In this document: one piece after another, positions 62,698 through 64,000 of the stretch | Position numbering within the stretch: position 1 is the first letter of the stretch | How the letters are laid out: each line of letters starts with the position of its first letter | Assembly (NCBI RefSeq): GCF_000368685.1 | Contig: NZ_KB849627.1 | Coordinates: forward strand, 272,963 to 336,962 | DNA length: 64,000 bases | Source of the DNA: Acinetobacter baylyi DSM 14961 = CIP 107474 | GTDB lineage: Bacteria; Pseudomonadota; Gammaproteobacteria; Pseudomonadales; Moraxellaceae | Reading direction: 5' to 3' | Position numbers and translations under genes: made by a program | The notes under the pieces: model-generated | The model's input: only the letters and a program-made list of their open reading frames with translations | Told to the model about the DNA's origin: nothing | Database searches by the model: none

Positions 62698-63345
62698 TTA
62701 AGCGGACTGCATCAATGTCCATAACCGTTTTTTCAGTCTTGGCTGCTCGAGCATTTCTGCCAAGCTTGCAAGCGGCATCAATTGCGCATGTCTAACAAAT
62801 TCTATTTGCCCTAAACATAGTATTTTTTTATCTAATGTTAATGCATCTAAAAACCCTTGCACATAAGCACCAACGCCACGATTATCTCTAAAATTTAATA
62901 ATGGAAATGGCCAGTTTAATTCCGCATAGGTGCCAGAAAGTGCAGATTGAATATTCGTCCATAACTTACGCTCGGCATCACTCAATGTAGTGGTTTCGAC
63001 CAGTAAAACACTCTGTCTTAACACAAAAGCTTCCAGACGAAATTGGCTTAAAGTGATAGATATCTCTAAATCAATCGTCTTATGTTGTTTAGTTACTGGA
63101 TTCTGTATGGGTTGTTGAACAATTTCAATAACATCTGGTTGCACTAAAATAGGTTCAGAAGAAGAATCTTTTGGAGTATGTTCAACACTCTCTTTAGCTG
63201 AAATAGGAATTAAAGGCTGATCATACTGCTCTACGCTCTGATCTCGCCATAATGAACTCTTTGTATTTTTCTGGACAGCAACATGACGTGGGATCCATAC
63301 ATCCACACCCATGGTTGCTAAAATATTTCTCCGCTGTCCAATCAT
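62698..63345 (-). CDS. holD: Probable DNA polymerase III psi subunit (divergent HolD)
   Basis: Psi joins the clamp loader to chi/SSB in the replicase. The first 20 residues, MIGQRRNILATMGVDVWIPR, match the E. coli psi N-terminus (TSRRDWQLQQLGITQWSLRR) in the R-R, L, G-(I/V), W and R positions, and this is the segment known to bind the clamp loader. The C-terminal ASLAEMLEQPRLKKRLWTLM resembles the E. coli tail (LTDLRANPTARAALWQQI). Between lies a Pro/Gln-rich linker (about 35-85) and a mixed domain with LNWPFPLLNFRDNRGVGAYV. At 215 residues it is longer than E. coli psi (137) but near the long form known in Pseudomonas. Short motif matches only, so moderate confidence. Confidence 0.6.
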   Translation of the reverse strand: MIGQRRNILATMGVDVWIPRHVAVQKNTKSSLWRDQSVEQYDQPLIPISAKESVEHTPKDSSSEPILVQPDVIEIVQQPIQNPVTKQHKTIDLEISITLSQFRLEAFVLRQSVLLVETTTLSDAERKLWTNIQSALSGTYAELNWPFPLLNFRDNRGVGAYVQGFLDALTLDKKILCLGQIEFVRHAQLMPLASLAEMLEQPRLKKRLWTLMQSA

Positions 63346-63437
63346 GATTTACTTGTCTACCACTTAAATTCCAAGCCATTTTAGCCTGTCTGTTCACATT
63401 TTGCAGTCTTTTATATGCTCACAACAGCGACTGCATT

Positions 63438-64000
63438 TTAAATAATCATAAGACTGTTTTTCTTTTGCATTTGCTCCACAATATTGTCACTTTCGAAGCC
63501 AAAACGCCAGTAAAGCAGTTCAAGCACATCCATTTCATCCTGAGTAATAATACGATCACCCCATAAACACATTTCTGCTACGCCCAAAATACTTAAACGA
63601 TCACGTAATAGTAAGCCAGCAATATCATTAAGTATTTCAGCCAGATCAATTGGCTCATCTGAAATTTCGCTATATTGCTGGATTTCCTGCATGGTTAAAA
63701 TACTTTGTAAAATTCGCTCCCGAACTTCAAGCTGATTCGGACTATTAATTTGTTGGACATGTAATAAAGCATCAATCAAACGTACAATTTGCGGCTTAAC
63801 ATCCTCCAAAGCAGAAGGCGTATGCATTGGCATCAGATTCAGCTCGTATTTAACCCGCTCTAACAACAACGCATCGAGCAAACCAATTTCACCATCCTCT
63901 TGAATAATTAAAGCCAATCTTGTTAAAAATTGGCGTGCAATGCTGGCTGGCATATTACCAATATTGCCACATGCCTCATGGAAAATTTGCACGTGAACAC
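63438..64000 (-). CDS. C-terminal part of a helical protein, possibly an M48 peptidase tail
   Basis: The frame is open to the window edge, so the start is not known; a GTG at 63992 is an available but unproven initiator. The visible 185 residues are helical, with TRLALIIQEDGEIGLLDALLLERV and VAEMCLWGDRIITQDEMDVLELLYWRFGF. These two DGEI- and GDRIT-type helical units resemble the TerB-like region that ends many large M48 (Ste24-type) membrane peptidases, but the catalytic part would be outside. It could also be a short stand-alone TerB-like protein. It is 92 bases upstream of the holD candidate, same strand. Confidence 0.5.
   Translation of the reverse strand, partial: VHVQIFHEACGNIGNMPASIARQFLTRLALIIQEDGEIGLLDALLLERVKYELNLMPMHTPSALEDVKPQIVRLIDALLHVQQINSPNQLEVRERILQSILTMQEIQQYSEISDEPIDLAEILNDIAGLLLRDRLSILGVAEMCLWGDRIITQDEMDVLELLYWRFGFESDNIVEQMQKKNSLMII

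Overview
The window is ordinary, gene-dense chromosome of a gamma-proteobacterium, almost certainly Acinetobacter (Moraxellaceae). This rests on the AT-rich coding style, an envelope operon running pyrH-frr-uppS-cdsA-dxr-rseP-bamA-skp-lpxD-fabZ-lpxA with no lpxB behind lpxA, a GTG-started rpsT, recA-recX meeting a short 4.5S RNA gene, and a stand-alone ntrBC. I see no prophage, insertion sequence, CRISPR array, toxin-antitoxin pair, restriction system or recognisable defence island. No species is claimed.

Layout. 1-5 kb: the start of a DyP-type peroxidase, a gst-rraA-oxidoreductase run, rpsT, a histidine phosphatase, cysQ and a possible 37-residue membrane peptide with its own terminator. 5-8.7 kb: hslR, recA, recX, 4.5S RNA and cpoB. 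8.7-19.7 kb: the eleven-gene minus-strand operon joining UMP kinase, ribosome recycling, undecaprenyl-PP, CDP-diacylglycerol, MEP-pathway isoprenoids, site-2 protease, outer-membrane protein assembly and lipid A synthesis. 19.7-24.8 kb: rimO, ntrBC with a sigma-54-like promoter, and a TetR regulator. 24.8-37 kb: argF, an exported esterase, ynfA-clpA-clpS, a DUF6776-like membrane protein, argC, a YgjP-type peptidase, rpiA, ilvA and a two-gene K+ uptake system. 37-46.7 kb: outer-membrane phospholipase A, a PreP-like M16 protease, adenosine kinase, a Rieske protein, a YqiJ-like protein, a DegS-like protease, Nif3 and sodB. 46.7-53 kb: three tRNA-Asn genes, two of them bracketing an aroP-asnC-yitT unit, a DUF2726 protein, a dicarboxylate/glutamate-type symporter, and a Leu-Trp-Leu tRNA cluster. 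53-64 kb: a kinase-like gene behind a patatin phospholipase, a DUF815 ATPase, tsaD, rpsU-yqeY, bepA, ghrB, a probable divergent DNA polymerase III psi subunit (holD), and the 3' part of a gene leaving the window.

Most genes are housekeeping and confidently recognised. The points worth a second look are small: the holD candidate, an atypical tRNA-Trp, the short membrane peptide, the kinase-patatin pair, repeated operator-like motifs upstream of aroP and ntrB, two overlapping mutually exclusive stems between argC and the next gene, and identical 76-bp tRNA genes flanking a transporter unit. No clearly new multi-gene system was found. All calls come from reading motifs and context; no database search or folding program was run.
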